Assembly (NCBI GenBank): GCA_020444325.1 | Contig: JAHLLD010000009.1 | Location: forward strand, 120,602-184,601 | Direction: 5' to 3' | Source: a bacterium | Lineage (GTDB): Bacteria > Bacteroidota > Ignavibacteria > SZUA-365 | Length of the DNA stretch: 64,000 nt | Shown here: one piece after another, positions 1-8,991 of the stretch | How the letters are laid out: every line of letters starts with the position of its first letter | Numbering within the stretch: the stretch's first letter is position 1 | Notes under the pieces: model-generated | Databases searched by the model: none | What the model saw: the letters and a program-made list of their open reading frames with translations, nothing else | What the model was told of the DNA's origin: nothing | Made by a program: the position numbers and the translations under genes

Positions 1-748
1 TTTCAAATTCGCCGTGAACCTGCGTGGACTGAAAGAGGATTTCTTGCTGGACGTCTTTCTCACCTACGGCAATAATATCAAGTATCCGACCCTGCAGCAG
101 CAGATTCTTACACCCGCACTCCTGTACGACAATCAGGAGTACAGCAGCCTCGACCCGGAACGCAACCGCAGCGTGGAACTCGGGGCGACACTCGCACGCG
201 AGATATCCTCGGGCGCCGTCAGCGGCTGGGAAATTACCGGCAGCTTCTTCCAGAACAGCTACGTGAACAAGTTTCGTCCGATCGCCTCCCCGGGCATTCC
301 CCTCATGATTTATGACAATGTGGACGACGCCCAGATTTCCGGACTGGAGGGCAGCATAGGTGTGTATTTCTTCGGGAAAAAACTGCTGGCAGAATTCGGG
401 AATTCCCGCTATTTCATTTCCGAACAGGCGGCGTTTCCGTTCAAGAGCGACAGTAAACAGACACTGAGCCTGTCAGTCGACCATGAAGGATATTCCCTGC
501 AGCTGTTTCACTTCAGTGAGAGCGAACAGATCGGCTTGCTCCGCAGCACCGATGGAGGATGGACGGAAGTGACCCTGCCTTCATTTTCCAACCTGGATAT
601 CCATGCCAGCAAGCATTTTCCGATCGGCAGGCTGCGCTTTTTCCTGAACGTGAGCCTGCGCAATATTCTCAATGACAGCGAAACGACACTCTCCGGTCTC
701 GCCATTCGCGATAGAAGATACTATGTCACGGGAGGCGTGCAGTTCTGA
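1..748 (+). CDS. TonB-dependent receptor, C-terminal barrel fragment
   Basis: Only the last ~249 codons are inside the window; the reading frame is open from base 2, and the GTG at 14 is internal rather than a start. The visible protein is a run of alternating amphipathic beta strands, with phrases such as Y-G-N-N-I-K-Y-P-T, and it closes on an aromatic residue (G-G-V-Q-F). This is how TonB-dependent receptors and other large outer-membrane barrels end. Known of the family: it takes up siderophores, vitamins or glycans across the outer membrane using TonB/ExbBD. The plug domain and TonB box are off the left edge, so the substrate cannot be inferred. The stop codon overlaps the start of the next gene (TGATG), which suggests a translationally coupled partner lipoprotein. 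Confidence 0.75.
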   Translation, partial: FKFAVNLRGLKEDFLLDVFLTYGNNIKYPTLQQQILTPALLYDNQEYSSLDPERNRSVELGATLAREISSGAVSGWEITGSFFQNSYVNKFRPIASPGIPLMIYDNVDDAQISGLEGSIGVYFFGKKLLAEFGNSRYFISEQAAFPFKSDSKQTLSLSVDHEGYSLQLFHFSESEQIGLLRSTDGGWTEVTLPSFSNLDIHASKHFPIGRLRFFLNVSLRNILNDSETTLSGLAIRDRRYYVTGGVQF

Positions 749-1629
749 TGGAAAACATGAAAACAAGACGTGCACCCGCGCCACATCGCCTGATACTTCT
801 CGTCCTTCTACCCATGTTTCTCGTGGCATGCACGGACAATCCCTTCGAGAGCGAAGCAGAAATCGCACCCACGCAGCGCACGATCAAAGGCAAGGTTCAG
901 CTCAGTGACGGCAATGACAACAGCGGCGTATACCTCTGGCTGTCGGGATTCAACCTTTCGACGTATTCCGACGCGGATGGCGCGTTCAGCTTCACGCTGC
1001 CTCCGGCAGCAGTACAGGGGGGAAATGGCGGCCTGAGCGGCATCTTCACCCTGTACGCATTCCTCGGAAATTACTCGCTGCGCTCGGTTTCACTCGCCGT
1101 GCGTGATGGACTCTTCGTTTTCGACAACGATGTCGTTGACAGGGACGGCGCACTTCGACAGAACCTTTACTTGCAACAGCAGTTTTCCATCACCACGACG
1201 CTGAGCAGAACCGTCATCGAAGCAGACAGTCCGCGCGTGCTCACAGTGGTCGTCGAGCTCCAGGCCCCCGGCGCACCGACGGAAGTGTATTTTCCCCGCA
1301 TGCTCGACGGGGTGGAAGGTCCCATGTTTCTGCACAACATCGATACGGACGGGGTGGAGTTGTTCTCCACGACAGTCACCGGGATTGAGCTGAGAGATTT
1401 CGTGCAAATCGGTCAGATTCCACATACACGATCGTTCATACTCAACATCCCCCAGTATAAGCTCAAAGCAGGTCGATACGAACTCATCCCCTATATTCTT
1501 CCTCACGGCGTTACCATCCCCCTGCCACTGCTTCGCAGCCTGGGAAATGAAGTATCCGGACTGAACGCCGAGTATGTCCGGTACCCATTCCGTCGCCGGG
1601 GAGGACGTCTCGACGTAATTCCAAATTGA
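748..1629 (+). CDS. Secreted lipoprotein with carboxypeptidase-regulatory-like domain, coupled to TonB receptor
   Basis: A 293-residue protein with an N-terminal hydrophobic segment ending in a lipobox (F-L-V-A-C, lipidated Cys at about residue 28), so it should be anchored to a membrane surface. Residues ~45-105 look like a carboxypeptidase-regulatory-like beta sandwich (I-K-G-K-V-Q-L-S-D-G then G-A-F-S-F-T-L-P). The remainder is beta-rich with no enzyme motif I recognise. Its start codon shares one base with the receptor's stop (TGATG), implying translational coupling. An alternative start at 757 gives a more typical signal peptide. By position it is likely a surface partner of the receptor, but no ligand can be named. 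Confidence 0.75.
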   Translation: MENMKTRRAPAPHRLILLVLLPMFLVACTDNPFESEAEIAPTQRTIKGKVQLSDGNDNSGVYLWLSGFNLSTYSDADGAFSFTLPPAAVQGGNGGLSGIFTLYAFLGNYSLRSVSLAVRDGLFVFDNDVVDRDGALRQNLYLQQQFSITTTLSRTVIEADSPRVLTVVVELQAPGAPTEVYFPRMLDGVEGPMFLHNIDTDGVELFSTTVTGIELRDFVQIGQIPHTRSFILNIPQYKLKAGRYELIPYILPHGVTIPLPLLRSLGNEVSGLNAEYVRYPFRRRGGRLDVIPN

Positions 1630-1757
1630 GCGGTCCCAACCTGATACGTTCAGCGTTTCAGTGCCTTGAAAAGATTCGAACCGCCTGATAAACCTTGCCG
1701 CCACCGCGGTGTCTATGTACCAGAAGTGCATCCCCATCGAACATTCACAGAGACGCC

Positions 1758-3695
1758 ATGCGATATAGATACATCTGGATCCTTCTCGTTATTCTCTTTT
1801 CCACAGGACAGCTTTCCGCGCAGCTCCCCTATGTCGAAACCGCTGTCACCATGCGTGACGGGAAAGAAATTGCCACGGACATCTACCATAACGGTGGAAT
1901 AGCAGCAAAACCTGTGATCCTGGTGCAGACACCGTACAACAAGCGGTTGTACAGGGTGTCGCTGAATCTCCCGAAAACTGTTTTCCCCCTCGATACCAGT
2001 GCGTATCACTATGTTTTCGCGGACTGGAGAGGATTCTACGGTTCAAAAGACGCGGCGGCTGGTACGTATGATCGTGGGCTCGACGGCTATGATCTCGTTG
2101 AATGGATAGCCGCGCAGCCGTGGTGCAATGGGAAGGTCGGCACCTATGGGGGATCGGCACTGGGAATGATTCAGTTCCAGACCGCCAGCCACCATCCACC
2201 GCATCTCGTCTGCGCGATGCCGATGATTATCGATTACCGTACCGACTACAACGATTACTACTACGGCGGTGTGCTGCGGCGTGAGCATGTCGAGAGCCTG
2301 TCCGGGCTCGGTTTCGTCACCGTGGGCATCATCACCTCGCAGCCGGTGGAAAACGCGGTCTGGGATATCATCCGGGAGCAGAATGACTATCCTGACGAGA
2401 TCGCCGTTCCTCTGCTCATGGTCAGCGGCTGGTACGACCACTACCCGACCGATGTGCTTCGGGCCTTTCACGATCTCAGGGAGCGCAGTGATGTGAATGT
2501 GCGCTCTCAGCACAAACTTATCATGGGACCCTGGCTGCACAGTACTGTCGATCACGAAAACCAGGGAGAAATGACGTACCCGGAGAGCGCAAACGTGGCA
2601 AAGGAAGCAGCCCTGCAATTCTTTGCCTATCACCTGCTGGGTGCGAAGAATGGATGGCCGCTGCAACCTGTGCTTCGATATTATCAGATGGGCGACAATA
2701 CCTGGCAGACAGCTGACAGCTGGCCTGACGTCGCGTCAGCAGAGCAGTCGTGGTATCTGCACGACGATGGCAGCCTCACACCTGCTGCTCCTGCTGCCTC
2801 CGAACAATCACGTACTTTCAGTTACGACCCCCGCGATCCCTCTCCATCCCACGGCGGTGCCAGGTTCAACCCCTTCGACAACACCGTTGATCCCGGTCCT
2901 ATCGACATCCGCACACTCGTTGAGCAGCGTGATGACGTCCTTCTCTACACCTCGGCAGAGCTCACGCAGGCTGTCCGTGTTCAGGGCGGCATGCAGGTAG
3001 ATTTACACGTGCAGTCGGATCGAACAGACACCGATTTCAGCGTACGGCTCTGTGATGTGCAGCCTGACGGACGCTCCATCATCCTCACTGATGGCATCAT
3101 ACGTGCCCGGTTTCGCGAGGGCACGGACAAGGAGATTCTGCTCACCCCCGGTGAAACGGTGGGAGTGACGATCACGTTGCAGGAAATGGCGCACACGTTT
3201 CTCCCCGGACACCGTATTCGTCTCATAATCGGCAGTGCAGACTACCCCCGTTTCGACATCAATCTCAATGACGGCGGAGAGCTGTACACCGACGGGGATA
3301 CATTGGTTGCCACGAACAGCATCATGCACGCGCTGTCCACTCCTTCACGTCTGCTGCTCGAAACCGCCTCCCCCGTCTCCTCTGCATCGGGTATCGCGCA
3401 ACCCACGGAGCTCCGCATCAAAGCCATCGCCCCGCAGCCGTGGACAGGCAATTCGCCTCTCACCATTGTGTGTTCAGGACGCGAGTTGCTGTCCGGCGGG
3501 GAAGTTCGCATATACGATCTGCTCGGACGCGTGCGGCAGCGCATCGCCGTCCCTCCTTCCAATGGCAACGTGACGCTTCAATGGAATGGATTGAATGCCG
3601 ATGGCACCCCCGCGTCTGCAGGGATATATCTGCTGCAGCTGCATACCAGATCCTCATCCCGTTCCCGGCAAATTCTGAGGCTTTCAGCACACTGA
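1758..3695 (+). CDS. Secreted CocE/NonD-family (X-Pro dipeptidyl-peptidase-like) hydrolase with T9SS sorting domain
   Basis: Start chosen at 1758 because a clean signal peptide begins there (M-R-Y-R-Y-I-W-I-L-L, cleavage after Q-L-S-A-Q); the frame is open further upstream without signal character. An alpha/beta-hydrolase domain carries the nucleophile elbow G-G-S-A-L-G (Ser ~133), Asp in G-W-Y-D-H-Y (~227) and His in G-P-W-L-H-S (~261), the order expected for the CocE/PepX catalytic triad. It is followed by a PepX_C-type jelly roll. The last ~85 residues resemble a T9SS type A domain (V-R-I-Y-D-L-L-G-R, then A-G-I-Y-L-L-Q-L). Known of the family: serine hydrolases acting on X-Pro peptides or small esters. 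Likely role: extracellular peptide or ester hydrolysis. Confidence 0.88.
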   Translation: MRYRYIWILLVILFSTGQLSAQLPYVETAVTMRDGKEIATDIYHNGGIAAKPVILVQTPYNKRLYRVSLNLPKTVFPLDTSAYHYVFADWRGFYGSKDAAAGTYDRGLDGYDLVEWIAAQPWCNGKVGTYGGSALGMIQFQTASHHPPHLVCAMPMIIDYRTDYNDYYYGGVLRREHVESLSGLGFVTVGIITSQPVENAVWDIIREQNDYPDEIAVPLLMVSGWYDHYPTDVLRAFHDLRERSDVNVRSQHKLIMGPWLHSTVDHENQGEMTYPESANVAKEAALQFFAYHLLGAKNGWPLQPVLRYYQMGDNTWQTADSWPDVASAEQSWYLHDDGSLTPAAPAASEQSRTFSYDPRDPSPSHGGARFNPFDNTVDPGPIDIRTLVEQRDDVLLYTSAELTQAVRVQGGMQVDLHVQSDRTDTDFSVRLCDVQPDGRSIILTDGIIRARFREGTDKEILLTPGETVGVTITLQEMAHTFLPGHRIRLIIGSADYPRFDINLNDGGELYTDGDTLVATNSIMHALSTPSRLLLETASPVSSASGIAQPTELRIKAIAPQPWTGNSPLTIVCSGRELLSGGEVRIYDLLGRVRQRIAVPPSNGNVTLQWNGLNADGTPASAGIYLLQLHTRSSSRSRQILRLSAH

Positions 3696-3744
3696 CAGCC
3701 GAAACACATGGAATTTTCCCAGTAGACTGGATGTTGTATTGCGT

Positions 3745-4353
3745 ATGAAAAACGCGCAAGCCGTCTCCGAAATAGATCATCACGATCCGCTGATAGCGAA
3801 TCCTCCTGAAAACACCGAAGGTCCTTTCACCACCGTTGTACGTCGTACCGTGCGCAAGGGGAAAGAGGAAGACTTCGAATCCTGGCTGAAGGGCATCATG
3901 AACGATGCTCTCGGTTTCGAGGGACATCTCGGAACCGGCATCATCCGTCCATCGAAAAAATCACGGCCGGAATACATCATTGTGTTCCGCTTCGATACCT
4001 ACGAGCATCTCATGGCGTGGGAAACGTCCGACGTGCGACGCCAGTGGGTGCAGCGCGTGCAATCGCTTATCACCGGGGAAACCAAGGTGCAGCGCCATAC
4101 CGGGCTCGAATACTGGTTTACCGTTCCGGATCATCCCGGCAGTGCACCGCCCCCACGCATCAAAATGGCTTTCGTCACCTGGCTGGCCCTCTTCCCGCTC
4201 GTCCTCATCGTCCCCCCCCTCCTCCTGAATATTGTCGGTGCCTTGCCGAACTGGGGCCAGGTCATGATCATTGCTGCCGTCATGGTTCTGCTCATGACAT
4301 ATGTCGTCATGCCACAGATGACCCGGCTGTTCTCCCGATGGCTGTATAAGTAG
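3745..4353 (+). CDS. ABM-domain (antibiotic biosynthesis monooxygenase-like) membrane protein
   Basis: Residues ~25-125 form a dimeric alpha/beta-barrel ABM domain (T-V-V-R-R-T-V-R-K-G-K-E-E-D-F-E-S-W, G-F-E-G-H-L-G-T, then a conserved W-E pair). Two C-terminal hydrophobic helices follow (about 142-165 and 172-192), so the ABM domain probably sits on the cytoplasmic face of the inner membrane. ATG at 3745 is preferred over the TTG two codons upstream; no convincing ribosome-binding site is visible for either. ABM proteins include heme-degrading and quinol-oxidising enzymes as well as many of unknown function, and the membrane-anchored form has no settled role. It stands alone between two secreted-enzyme genes. 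Confidence 0.75.
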   Translation: MKNAQAVSEIDHHDPLIANPPENTEGPFTTVVRRTVRKGKEEDFESWLKGIMNDALGFEGHLGTGIIRPSKKSRPEYIIVFRFDTYEHLMAWETSDVRRQWVQRVQSLITGETKVQRHTGLEYWFTVPDHPGSAPPPRIKMAFVTWLALFPLVLIVPPLLLNIVGALPNWGQVMIIAAVMVLLMTYVVMPQMTRLFSRWLYK

Positions 4354-4559
4354 TGCCATTGCATCCCGCTCCACGCGAAGGTGCGGAATGCTGGCACCCC
4401 ATCGTTCCCGGGGACGTAGGCGTCTCTGACTCCTTCATAGGCGTATGAGTTCGGCTATGTCCTCTTGCATTCGACGCCGCGGCGCGAGTGCACGTACTGG
4501 TGAAACAATAGTGTATTATGGCTATGTTCAGATATCCCTTCACAGAGTACGGAAGATAC

Positions 4560-6302
4560 ATGCGTCTTGTCACCGTCACGATATTTCTTCTTGCCTTTTC
4601 CACCTCAACTGCATCCAGTCAGACATCCAATACCGCGCGTGAGGTGGTTGCCATCACGAATGTGCGGGTTGTGCATACGCATGAAAAACGGGTCGTGGAA
4701 GATGCGACGGTGCTGCTGCGGGAGGGTAAAATCGCATGGGTGGGAAAGGCGGAGGAAGCGCAGCTTCCGGGTGAGGGCAAGGTTATAGATGGGACGGGAA
4801 AATACCTGATACCGGGGCTTGTTGATGGACATATCCACTTTTTTCAGTCCGGCGGACTGTACACACGACCTGACGCCCTTGATCTCCGCTCCAGGGTACC
4901 TTACGACGAGGAGCTCGATTCCATACGTGCGAATTTCAGGGATGTGTTTCGCCGCTACCTGCGGTGTGGAATAACAACTGTGGCTGATGCAGGCGGTCCG
5001 ATGTGGAATTTCGATGTGCGAGCTCTCGCACGAAGCATGCGCGTTGCACCCAGGGTTTTTCTGACAGGACCGCTGATTGCATCCTATCAACCGGACGCCC
5101 TGACCACGGATGATCCGCCAATCATCAAGGTCACTTCCCCCGAAGAGGCGCGTGCGCTGGTTCGCAGGGAAGTAGAAAAGCAACCGGATTTCATCAAAGT
5201 CTGGTACGTTGTATCGGAAAAGCTCGGCCTCGATGTCGAACAGTTTCGACCCACCTGCGAGGCCATCGTTGACGAAAGCCGGAAGGCTGGACTTCCCGTC
5301 TGGGCGCATGCAACGCAGCTGGAAACTGCACGCGCGGCGGTTGAAGCAGGGGCGGATGTCCTGGTACACGATATCACCGACGAAGAAGTCGACAAACAGT
5401 TCCTGGAACTGGCACGCGAGCGCGGGGTCATTCTCGTACCAACGCTATGGGTGTTTCAATCATATGCACTGGTGTTCGCCGGACAGTTTACGCCGACGAA
5501 GGAGGAACTCGCCTTTGCGGATCCACGCGTTCTCGGAAGCCTGTTCGACATTCGTGGGCTTGATGAATCAGCGCTGCCAGAACGAGCGAAAGCGCTGCAG
5601 GGGAAAAGCGGGCTGGACATTCCAAATCCGGTCGCTCTTGCGAACGTCCATGCGCTGCATGACGGCGGTGTGCGCATCGCTGCGGGCACGGATGCCGGCA
5701 ACATTGGCGTTTTACACGGCCCTTCCCTTTTCCGTGAACTCGAGTTGATGCACGAAGCAGGAATGGATGCGCATGACGTTCTGATCTCCGCAACATTGCA
5801 GGGCGCTGCACTGGTCGGCCGTGAGCAGCAGCAGGGGTCCATCCAGGCAGGCAAGGCTGCGGATCTTGTCCTTCTCAACAGCAATCCCCTCGACAACCTG
5901 GAGAACTGCGCGGACATCTCGCTGGTGTTCAAAGATGGATATGTGTTCGACCCGGACACCCTCCTTCCGCGTACTCCCGTGCATCTGGCACAGATGCAGC
6001 TCAACGCGTATAACGCGCGTAACCTGGACGCCTTCCTTGAGCCGTACGCAGAGGATGTGGAAGTCTATACCTTTCCATCCACTCTGCAGTACACCGGCAA
6101 GCAGCATATGCGCGAACTGTACGGAGAGTTTTTCAGTGAAGCGGAAGCATTGCACTGCCGGCTGGTGGGACGCATCAGCTATCAGAATACCGTCATCGAT
6201 CGCGAATATGTCACAGGTATTCCGGGGAGGGATAACATTGAAGCCGTCGCCATTTACGAGATGGCGGACGGCTTCATTCAGAAAGTCTGGTTCATCCAGT
6301 AG
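4560..6302 (+). CDS. Secreted metal-dependent amidohydrolase fused to a C-terminal SnoaL/NTF2-like domain
   Basis: Start 4560 is chosen for its G-G-A-A-G ribosome-binding site six bases upstream and because the signal peptide starts there (M-R-L-V-T-V-T-I-F-L, cleavage near A-S-S-Q). An in-frame ATG lies at 4518. The amidohydrolase core has the small N-terminal beta sandwich (I-T-N-V-R-V-V), the metal motif H-I-H (residues 91-93), a later H-A-T-Q-L-E-T-A-R metal His segment, V-L-V-H-D and G-T-D-A-G-N. This places it with the imidazolonepropionase-like/prolidase-type amidohydrolases. The last ~105 residues read as a SnoaL/NTF2 cone domain (A-Y-N-A-R-N-L-D-A-F-L-E-P-Y-A-E-D-V). Likely a periplasmic hydrolase of cyclic amides or peptides; the substrate is not evident. 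Confidence 0.87.
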   Translation: MRLVTVTIFLLAFSTSTASSQTSNTAREVVAITNVRVVHTHEKRVVEDATVLLREGKIAWVGKAEEAQLPGEGKVIDGTGKYLIPGLVDGHIHFFQSGGLYTRPDALDLRSRVPYDEELDSIRANFRDVFRRYLRCGITTVADAGGPMWNFDVRALARSMRVAPRVFLTGPLIASYQPDALTTDDPPIIKVTSPEEARALVRREVEKQPDFIKVWYVVSEKLGLDVEQFRPTCEAIVDESRKAGLPVWAHATQLETARAAVEAGADVLVHDITDEEVDKQFLELARERGVILVPTLWVFQSYALVFAGQFTPTKEELAFADPRVLGSLFDIRGLDESALPERAKALQGKSGLDIPNPVALANVHALHDGGVRIAAGTDAGNIGVLHGPSLFRELELMHEAGMDAHDVLISATLQGAALVGREQQQGSIQAGKAADLVLLNSNPLDNLENCADISLVFKDGYVFDPDTLLPRTPVHLAQMQLNAYNARNLDAFLEPYAEDVEVYTFPSTLQYTGKQHMRELYGEFFSEAEALHCRLVGRISYQNTVIDREYVTGIPGRDNIEAVAIYEMADGFIQKVWFIQ

Positions 6303-6315
6303 TGCAAGAGGTGTG

Positions 6316-7269
6316 CTACCGCATGTTGTTGATGATCAGGCGATTGATCACTTCGGGTTTATCGATCTGAAGCATGTGACCTGCATGTGAGACCATTTCC
6401 AACCTCGCATCTGGCATTCGTGCAACGCCGTCGCGAAACACATCAGCCGTATATCCCCCGTGGAGATATGGATTGGGGATGAGATTATCATTCTCGCCTC
6501 CAACGACCAGGATCGGAACGGTAAGCTTTTCAAGATCCTTCCACACCGGTTCGTCAATCATTGCAGCAACGCAACGTGACACCGCATAAGCGAAGCGCTC
6601 GAACTCCGGCACCTTCGCCATACGGACCCGTTCCTCTACCATCCACTCAAGCTCATCGCGCCAGCAGGAGAAGTTCGACGCCAGGTTCGCCCGAATTGCT
6701 GCTTCATCCGTTGCCATGACAAACTCAGGAGTCACCGCTCCCTTCATCCAGCGTCCCTCACCGTCCTTGAATCTCTCGATGCCAGCCGGTGAGAGCAGGA
6801 TGAGGCGCTTCACATGCGAACTGCCATCGAGTACCATTGTCATTGCGATCTGTCCGCCCATCGAATGTCCAACCACTGTCGCCTTTCCCACATTCAGATG
6901 CTTGAGCAGCGCGTCGAGTGTCTCGGCGTAGTACTTCATGCCGTACGGTGTACTGAAGGACTTCCCGCTTTTCCCGTAGCCTGGCAAGTCAACAGCGATG
7001 ACACGAAAGCCAGCGGCCGTCAGATCGGCGACGTTGTACCGCCAGAAACCAGCGTTGCTCGCGAGACCATGGACGAGAAGAAGGACCTCACCTTCACCGC
7101 CGCTGTCATGCCAGGCAATGACGGAACCATTCACCGTGGCCGATTGCATTGAAAATGAGTAATCGATGTCCTCAAAAGGAAGTGGCGCGGCATCGTAGTA
7201 AAACCGTGCGGAGGAACAACCGGCAATCATGGGAAGAATCAGGATAAGTGACAGATAAAGACGTGTCAT
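6316..7269 (-). CDS. Lipoprotein alpha/beta hydrolase
   Basis: A 317-residue protein with signal peptide and lipobox (M-I-A-G-C, Cys18). The hydrolase fold shows the oxyanion-loop motif V-H-G-L-A-S (~67-71), D-L-P-G-Y-G-K-S, nucleophile elbow G-H-S-M-G-G (Ser136), acid residue in G-G-E-N-D-N-L-I-P and His in S-H-A-G-H-M-L. All three triad residues are therefore present. It resembles C-C hydrolases and lipases of the proline-iminopeptidase/MhpC type. It runs convergently into the amidohydrolase gene, 13 bp apart, and is followed upstream by the porin-like gene on the same strand. Probably a periplasmic or outer-membrane-tethered esterase. Confidence 0.87.
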   Translation of the reverse strand: MTRLYLSLILILPMIAGCSSARFYYDAAPLPFEDIDYSFSMQSATVNGSVIAWHDSGGEGEVLLLVHGLASNAGFWRYNVADLTAAGFRVIAVDLPGYGKSGKSFSTPYGMKYYAETLDALLKHLNVGKATVVGHSMGGQIAMTMVLDGSSHVKRLILLSPAGIERFKDGEGRWMKGAVTPEFVMATDEAAIRANLASNFSCWRDELEWMVEERVRMAKVPEFERFAYAVSRCVAAMIDEPVWKDLEKLTVPILVVGGENDNLIPNPYLHGGYTADVFRDGVARMPDARLEMVSHAGHMLQIDKPEVINRLIINNMR

Positions 7270-7302
7270 AATGCAAACCGTTTGCTGTGTTCGTCCACTC
7301 AG

Positions 7303-8868
7303 TTAAAACATCATCCATGCTATGGTGGCAAAGACGATCCATGGGTCGTTTGGCCGCTGTTCGCTGTTACGGACAAAGGGACTGTCGTAAAAATCTCCCG
7401 GCACCATGTATGCCATGTGTAGCCCCATGGTGAGGAAAACGGCGTACTGGTATTTGAACTCTGCGTTGACCTCGTATCCCATGAAATTGCCGCCGAGATC
7501 GGGAGCTTCGTTTGCGAGCGCTGCCGCTGCTCCGAGTTTCATTGAGAACTTGTGCGGGATGAGATCATTGAAATAGTTGAGAAAGAATGCGGACGTTCCG
7601 TATCCGAGGTTTGAGATGTCGTGCACAGCCGAATAGTAACGGTTGATCACCTGGGCATCAGGGAAAAGCAGAAAGGCGCGATGCGAGCTGTAGATCCCAA
7701 CCGGGGACCCCCAGTAGTTGCCTGTCACAACGCCGCTGTAGTGATTGTCGGCCGTGTTGTCGGCATCGCCTGTCGTGTACAGTCCTTCCACACTGATCCT
7801 GTCATCCAGTGTCTGGCCATATTTATACGCCAGCGACGCATGGGCCGTCACTCCGAAAATATCCACTTCCTGTGGAGTGCTCCCGTCTTCCGGAAGCGTG
7901 GTGATATTTCCGAGATTTGCCATCACGAGCCCGCTGGCCCACAACCGTCCCCCGGTGAATTCTCTGTTCCACGCAGTGTTTGCGCCCAGCCAGAACACAT
8001 CCGCTTTGTATTTTGGATCCTGCAGCTGCAATCGTGCGGCACCGTTATAGTTGGCAAGTGATGAGTTAAACCCCTGCCCAAGAATGGATACACCACCGCT
8101 CCCTGCACCGCGGTCACGCAGATACCAGGCACTACCACCGAGTTCCCACAGAGGGTTCACGCGCGTTTCCGCATCAGCCATCCAGAGGGTTACATCGTCA
8201 TCGATCTGAATCTGGTTTTCATACAGCTGATAGTATGCCAGTCTGCCCTGTGTCACGGGGGAAAGCTTCATGAAGCTGCTGATACCGACGCCCTGCGTGC
8301 CCCAGAACATGAGACGGTTTCCACTGGTCTGATTTGTCCACAGCGTGTTCACGTTTGCATCGCGCACATTGTCGAAAAGCCGCTGCAAACCGATAATGAC
8401 ATTGAAATCATCTGCCGGTCGCAGTTCGAGGTTTGCCATGAGTGTCTGAATATTCACCGTACCGCCGCTGATTGCGCCACCGGTGTTGTTCCCGACGCCA
8501 TAGTTCGTGTCGCCCCAGGTCATGTCAACTTTGAACAGGCTGCGAAACACTGCGGCGCCGTCGACGATCTCGGGACGATAGACAAACAGCGGTACAAAGC
8601 GCGATGCACCGAACACAGCAGTCTGGGGGAAAGTCGTCGTGGAATTGGCACCGAACAGTCTCCCGATGATCTGCGCGCGCAGCAGTTCGTTTGTTGGCGC
8701 GATATTCGTCGTCGCAAATCGGTTGAAAAGGTACCCGATGAACTGGAGTTCGGCGGGAGGTTCTCCCGGGACACCATCTTCGCGCGCATCGTCAACCGGA
8801 TAATCCGGCATCTGGGCGAGCGCCGGGGCGGAGAAGCACAGGGTCAGGACAATAATCAGCGTTCGCAT
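7303..8868 (-). CDS. Porin-like outer-membrane beta-barrel protein
   Basis: A 521-residue protein with a signal peptide (M-R-T-L-I-I-V-L-T-L-C, cleavage A-L-A-Q). The mature protein is a long series of alternating strands with aromatic girdles (e.g. F-G-V-T-A-H-A-S-L-A-Y-K-Y-G) and ends in I-A-W-M-M-F, a terminal aromatic as in barrel insertion signals. Composition and length resemble alginate-export/OprD-like porins, but no family motif is certain. It lies 33 bp upstream of the lipoprotein hydrolase gene and probably shares its mRNA. Its own upstream region carries two phased palindromes (8909-8958) that also occur at 55 kb, so its expression is probably under a specific regulator. Confidence 0.75.
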   Translation of the reverse strand: MRTLIIVLTLCFSAPALAQMPDYPVDDAREDGVPGEPPAELQFIGYLFNRFATTNIAPTNELLRAQIIGRLFGANSTTTFPQTAVFGASRFVPLFVYRPEIVDGAAVFRSLFKVDMTWGDTNYGVGNNTGGAISGGTVNIQTLMANLELRPADDFNVIIGLQRLFDNVRDANVNTLWTNQTSGNRLMFWGTQGVGISSFMKLSPVTQGRLAYYQLYENQIQIDDDVTLWMADAETRVNPLWELGGSAWYLRDRGAGSGGVSILGQGFNSSLANYNGAARLQLQDPKYKADVFWLGANTAWNREFTGGRLWASGLVMANLGNITTLPEDGSTPQEVDIFGVTAHASLAYKYGQTLDDRISVEGLYTTGDADNTADNHYSGVVTGNYWGSPVGIYSSHRAFLLFPDAQVINRYYSAVHDISNLGYGTSAFFLNYFNDLIPHKFSMKLGAAAALANEAPDLGGNFMGYEVNAEFKYQYAVFLTMGLHMAYMVPGDFYDSPFVRNSEQRPNDPWIVFATIAWMMF

Positions 8869-8908
8869 GGAAGCCCTCTGTAATAATCGGGAATACTCTG
8901 AGCACGGA

Positions 8909-8958
8909 TATGCACATTCTGCATAATCATCGGCGATGAAATATGCAGAATGTGCATA
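8909..8958. promoter_or_regulatory. Paired 17-bp palindromes (TATGCA-N5-TGCATA), candidate operators
   Basis: Two perfect palindromes occupy 8909-8925 and 8942-8958, separated by 16 bp (33 bp centre to centre). The second is the exact reverse complement of the first: centre CATTC in one, GAATG in the other. They begin 40 bp upstream of the porin-like start codon at 8868. The same element with identical spacing appears four times at 55358-55473. The fixed spacing of about three helical turns suggests same-face binding of a dimeric regulator. The cognate protein is unknown. Confidence 0.6.
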
Positions 8959-8991
8959 TTCCCGGTTTCTTTACGTACTGGTCACAGCGAC

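Noticed and set aside
4354..4559. Possible tRNA or structured RNA in the 206-bp gap
   Set aside because: No cloverleaf, T-loop or known riboswitch core could be drawn; left unannotated.
8909..8958. Phased palindromes as a CRISPR array
   Set aside because: Repeats are only 17 bp, spacers 16 bp, the arms rather than whole repeats are conserved, and no cas genes are present; protein-binding sites fit better.
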